A DNA stretch of 5,423 nt, taken from assembly GCA_029931885.1 (NCBI GenBank), contig JAOZRJ010000115.1:1-5423 (forward strand), read 5' to 3'. The DNA comes from Candidatus Omnitrophota bacterium (GTDB lineage Bacteria; Omnitrophota; Koll11; Zapsychrales; Aceulaceae). Shown here one piece after another: positions 5,221-5,423 of the stretch (the first letter of the stretch is position 1; the number at the start of each line of letters is the position of its first letter). A program made the translations under genes and the position numbers. The notes beneath the pieces are model-generated. The model ran no database searches. It had not been told where the DNA came from and was given only the letters and a program-made list of their open reading frames with translations.

Positions 5221-5423
5221 TGGAAAAAGTAAAAGCAATTTATGAAGGTAAAGCAAAAATCCTTTATGAAACAGATTCTCCTGATTACTTAATTCAGTAT
5301 TTTAAAGACGATGCAACAGCTTTTAATGCTAAGAAAAAAGGAACAATTCAGGAAAAAGGTATTTTTAATAATAAGATTTCTAGTCGTCTTTTTGAGTATC
5401 TTGAAAAAGAAGGAATCCCGACA
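5220..5423 (+). CDS. purC: SAICAR synthetase (phosphoribosylaminoimidazole-succinocarboxamide synthase), 3'-truncated by the window edge
   Basis: PurC uses ATP to join CAIR and aspartate into SAICAR, the substrate of PurB encoded just upstream. Sixty-eight codons are visible, open to the right edge; the complete protein is usually about 235-240 residues. The N-terminus is diagnostic: YEGKAK (8-13, nucleotide-binding loop), FKDDATAFN (28-36), KKGTI (39-43), then KGIFNNKIS and the EGIPT end of the visible part. The ATG at 5220 is preceded by GGAG at 5210-5213, 6 nt away, and [13 protein letters not shown] is a normal family start. The 34-bp gap after purB, without a promoter, indicates co-transcription; the 9-bp stem across the gap may couple translation. 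Confidence 0.95.
   Translation, partial: MEKVKAIYEGKAKILYETDSPDYLIQYFKDDATAFNAKKKGTIQEKGIFNNKISSRLFEYLEKEGIPT

Overview
The window is AT-rich bacterial chromosomal DNA, roughly one third G+C by eye. It uses the standard bacterial code with mostly AUG starts and purine-rich ribosome binding sites. It carries housekeeping and hypothetical genes only; no mobile element, CRISPR array, tRNA or rRNA was seen. A signal peptide followed by a DUF2059-type domain fits a Gram-negative, envelope-bearing organism. The low G+C, Lys/Phe/Ile-rich proteins and gene mix suggest an uncultured lineage such as Omnitrophota, but that is a weak inference. No gene here fixes the taxonomy.

Layout, left to right. (1) Bases 1-1070, plus strand: hemW, the radical-SAM heme chaperone. 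Its 5' end, including the first cluster cysteine, lies just outside the window. (2) Bases 1063-2654, minus strand: a two-gene unit converging on hemW. A trans-polyprenyl diphosphate synthase comes first, behind a recognisable promoter. An unrecognised two-helix membrane protein with CxxC pairs at both ends follows 32 bp later. Its stop region overlaps the hemW stop region by 8 bp. (3) Bases 2700-2868: a divergent intergenic region with a good sigma70-type promoter for the rightward gene and a strong hairpin at the predicted 5' end of its mRNA. (4) Bases 2869-3489: a secreted protein with a small N-terminal beta-rich domain and a C-terminal DUF2059-like domain. (5) Bases 3490-3892: a 403-bp gap without a gene, holding a weak terminator candidate, a sigma70-type promoter and a leader of about 155 nt with a terminator-like hairpin. 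(6) Bases 3893 to the end: purB, then purC (cut by the window edge), the start of a purine biosynthesis operon.

PurC makes SAICAR and PurB cleaves it to AICAR plus fumarate, so the two adjacent enzymes act in consecutive steps. PurB also completes AMP synthesis from adenylosuccinate. The purB leader and a 9-bp inverted repeat running from the purB stop codon to the purC start codon both look regulatory. They are the most interesting non-coding signals in the window. No clearly new biological system is visible. The best leads are the purB leader, the purB-purC stem and the split-CxxC membrane protein beside the prenyl synthase.
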